Positions 62,130-64,000 of a stretch of DNA of 64,000 nt are shown here, one piece after another. Made by a program: the position numbers and the translations under genes. Source of the stretch: Hominisplanchenecus_A murintestinalis (GTDB taxonomy: Bacteria; Bacillota; Clostridia; Lachnospirales; Lachnospiraceae); contig NZ_CALPCM010000013.1 of assembly GCF_943193015.1 (NCBI RefSeq), positions 1 through 64,000 on the forward strand. Direction: 5' to 3'. How positions within the stretch are numbered: the first letter of the stretch is position 1; every line of letters starts with the position of its first letter. The notes under the pieces are model-generated. The model saw only the letters and a program-made list of their open reading frames with translations. It did no database searches and was not told where the DNA came from.

Positions 62130-64000
62130 TTATACTTCCTCACTGTATCCTTCTTCCTCTGCCAGCCCTTTCTCTAATTGCGCAAATTCCTTTTTCTCAA
62201 ACTCCTGAATGGAAATATGCTTCTTATTGGGATTTGCAAATACGAAAGTTTTATCTACATTCTCGATATAGTTCTGAATCTTGTCATTTGTGGCGCTGAT
62301 GATTGCCTGGAATCCCAGCCCCCGAATCAGCGCGATACAGCTTGCCACCTTCTCCGCATCCATTTTAGAAAACGCTTCGTCCAGCACTACCAGGCGGATC
62401 GTAGGGTTTATCCGAGTCCTGACAATCCCTACCCGGTATGCCTGTGCGAAACTCGCCAGAAGAGCCACGTAGAGTGGGTTCTGCCCCTCCCCGCCGGAGT
62501 TCTTTTTAATCATCTGGCTCAGGCGGATTTTAATTGTCTCTTCCCCCTCTATAATCTGCTGCATGTCAAAGGACAGGTATGTACGGTAATCGGCATACTT
62601 TTCCATATTACGCCGGGACTCTTCCAATTCTTCTGCCGTAGCGTTATCCGGCGGGATAAATACTGCAATCAGCTCCTGCATAAGCTCCCCATATTTATCT
62701 TCATGGGACATAGTAAACAGGTTCATCTGATTTTCTATGCCGCCCGCTATCTGAGAAGGGTTAACTTCCAGCGTCTCATCCATGAACATCTCGTAATATT
62801 TGCCGTCCGCCCCCCTGTTTTTGGATATCACAAACCGATACCTGTCTTTTCCGAAGTCCATCTGGCTGATAATCTTATTCAGTTCATCCCTCTGTTTATA
62901 TGCGCCTTCAATGGCGCTGCGTATTTTATAAATAAAGTCCTGTTTAAAGAGATACACCGCCTCTTTTGCCTGTTCGTCAGCCTTCTGATAAAGCGCGGTC
63001 AAATCCCCGTACTGCAGATGGGAGAGCAGTTCGTCATAGGGCTGATTCGTCCTTTCCTCCGCTGAAAATGTCCTGTTCGGATACTTCCTTAAATATTCAA
63101 AACGGATTTCCCTCAAAGAAGACATGGCTTTCTCGGCTTCCTCTGCCGCCCCCCTTGCCTTTCCAAAAAAGGATGCCTGCAGACGCTCGTAATTCGGATT
63201 CTCCCTGCCGCTGAAAAATTCTGCCACCTTTTGTTCCTGCGCCGCATCCTTTACAAAACTTTTCTCCTTTTCCGCCAGCTCCTCATTCCGGCTGATATAC
63301 TCTCTTTTCAAAGCTTCCAGCTCGGCATCCTGCTTTTCTATCTGACGGAGCATGGCATCCCGCGCCGCTTTTTCCTTCCGGCATTTTTCCTCCAGTTCTT
63401 CCTGCTGCTGTTTCCATAGATTGACGTCTTTCTGCCGCAGCTCTTCCAGTTTCTTCTCCAGACGGTTCTTCTGTGCTGCCTTTTCCGGGTATGCCTCCAC
63501 ATCCCTTTTCCAGTCCAGATATTCCTCCAGCCCCCGGGGAAGGTGCTCCAGATTCAAAATCTTCCGGCAGGACTCCTCCAGCGCCTGGCAGGGCTTCCGC
63601 TTTTCCTCAATCTCCAGCTGCAGTTCTTCCAGCTGCCGGATACGCCTGCGCATACTCACCTCGCCGATATAAGCGCGCCTGGTATACAGCTCCGGATTGA
63701 TATACTGCAGTTTAAAACTGTGGTACTGGATACAGTCCCTGGTAATGCCGATTCTACACTCCCTCAGCCCGTCAATGCTGTCGCATTTCATCACGTTTCC
63801 CAACAGGAAATCAATATATGCGCGGGCATAAGGAATCTCTGTCAGGACTTCCTCCGCCAGAGCGCCCTCCTGCGCGCCGCTTCCCGCAGCCATAACCCTT
63901 TCCGTATCCAATACCGCCACGCGATAGTATTTCTTCTTATCCAGTTCCTGATAAAGCTCCATTGCCGCCCTGGCATATTTCGGCTCCACGATCAGGAGCA
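62130..64000 (-). CDS. JetC-like SMC/SbcC-type ATPase, 3' part (cut by window edge)
   Basis: The visible C-terminal 620 or so residues comprise a hinge-like segment, a long coiled coil (about 110-260 from the visible start, rich in Glu, Lys and Gln), a further helical region and an ABC head. The head has the signature NSGGEGQNP, Walker B RLVVLDEAFSKMD and the D-loop. The tail (ISATNDKIQNYIENVDKTFVF) resembles JetC, the SMC-like subunit of the Wadjet plasmid-defence complexes (SbcC/MukB-type Walker B domain). The frame stays open to base 64000, so the P-loop and start are outside. No jetD follows downstream; jetA, jetB and jetD, if present, must lie to the right. A MukB/MksB-like condensin relative is the alternative. 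Confidence 0.8.
   Translation of the reverse strand, partial: LLIVEPKYARAAMELYQELDKKKYYRVAVLDTERVMAAGSGAQEGALAEEVLTEIPYARAYIDFLLGNVMKCDSIDGLRECRIGITRDCIQYHSFKLQYINPELYTRRAYIGEVSMRRRIRQLEELQLEIEEKRKPCQALEESCRKILNLEHLPRGLEEYLDWKRDVEAYPEKAAQKNRLEKKLEELRQKDVNLWKQQQEELEEKCRKEKAARDAMLRQIEKQDAELEALKREYISRNEELAEKEKSFVKDAAQEQKVAEFFSGRENPNYERLQASFFGKARGAAEEAEKAMSSLREIRFEYLRKYPNRTFSAEERTNQPYDELLSHLQYGDLTALYQKADEQAKEAVYLFKQDFIYKIRSAIEGAYKQRDELNKIISQMDFGKDRYRFVISKNRGADGKYYEMFMDETLEVNPSQIAGGIENQMNLFTMSHEDKYGELMQELIAVFIPPDNATAEELEESRRNMEKYADYRTYLSFDMQQIIEGEETIKIRLSQMIKKNSGGEGQNPLYVALLASFAQAYRVGIVRTRINPTIRLVVLDEAFSKMDAEKVASCIALIRGLGFQAIISATNDKIQNYIENVDKTFVFANPNKKHISIQEFEKKEFAQLEKGLAEEEGYSEEV

Overview
The window looks like chromosome from an anaerobic, spore-forming gut Firmicute, most likely Lachnospiraceae. 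The pointers are a fused FeoA-FeoB, an S-box upstream of metK, a TPP-riboswitch thiamine operon, spmB with a sigma-E-like promoter, a gdpP-rplI-dnaB operon, a Wadjet-like JetC C-terminus and very large secreted GH20 glycosidases of the mucin/host-glycan type. Most genes lie on the minus strand. This assignment is inferred from gene content and family resemblance, not from a database search.

Layout. 1-11.6 kb: a minus-strand operon of FHA protein, PP2C phosphatase, Ser/Thr kinase, small membrane protein, 2349-aa Ig-repeat surface protein and 78-aa membrane protein. An XRE regulator is divergent from it, and a perfect palindrome fills the spacer of the operon's promoter. 12-21.4 kb: a DUF512-type radical SAM protein and rpoB-rpoC, whose promoter overlaps a terminator. 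21.4-26.7 kb: a GntR/ABC-2 transporter operon and feoAB. 27-34.2 kb: thiC-thiD-thiE-thiS-thiF-thiG-thiH-tenI behind a TPP riboswitch. 34.2-36.7 kb: xpaC-telA. 36.9-42.2 kb: a TrhA/hemolysin-III protein, an 817-aa membrane-anchored protein of unknown function, a methyltransferase and a Pro/Met-rich hypothetical. 42.4-46.3 kb: gdpP-rplI-dnaB. 46.3-50.5 kb: ahcY, mtaD and metK (SAM cycle). 50.7-59.9 kb: two giant GH20 paralogs in tandem. 60-64 kb: a secreted Ig-like protein, spmB, a mobile miniature element, a probable type I toxin-antitoxin locus and the 3' part of a JetC-like ATPase gene cut by the window edge.

The least ordinary items are: (i) a convergent sRNA/30-aa hydrophobic peptide pair sharing a bidirectional terminator, next to the JetC-like gene; (ii) a miniature inverted-repeat element with 14-bp GTAA-tipped ends, present twice with 8-bp target duplications and once as a relic, each time just upstream of a promoter and in the same orientation to it; (iii) the XRE/palindrome control point of the kinase-phosphatase-FHA-surface protein operon; and (iv) a GH20 gene whose expected ATG runs straight into a stop codon.

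I saw no tRNA, rRNA, CRISPR array, intact transposase or prophage genes.
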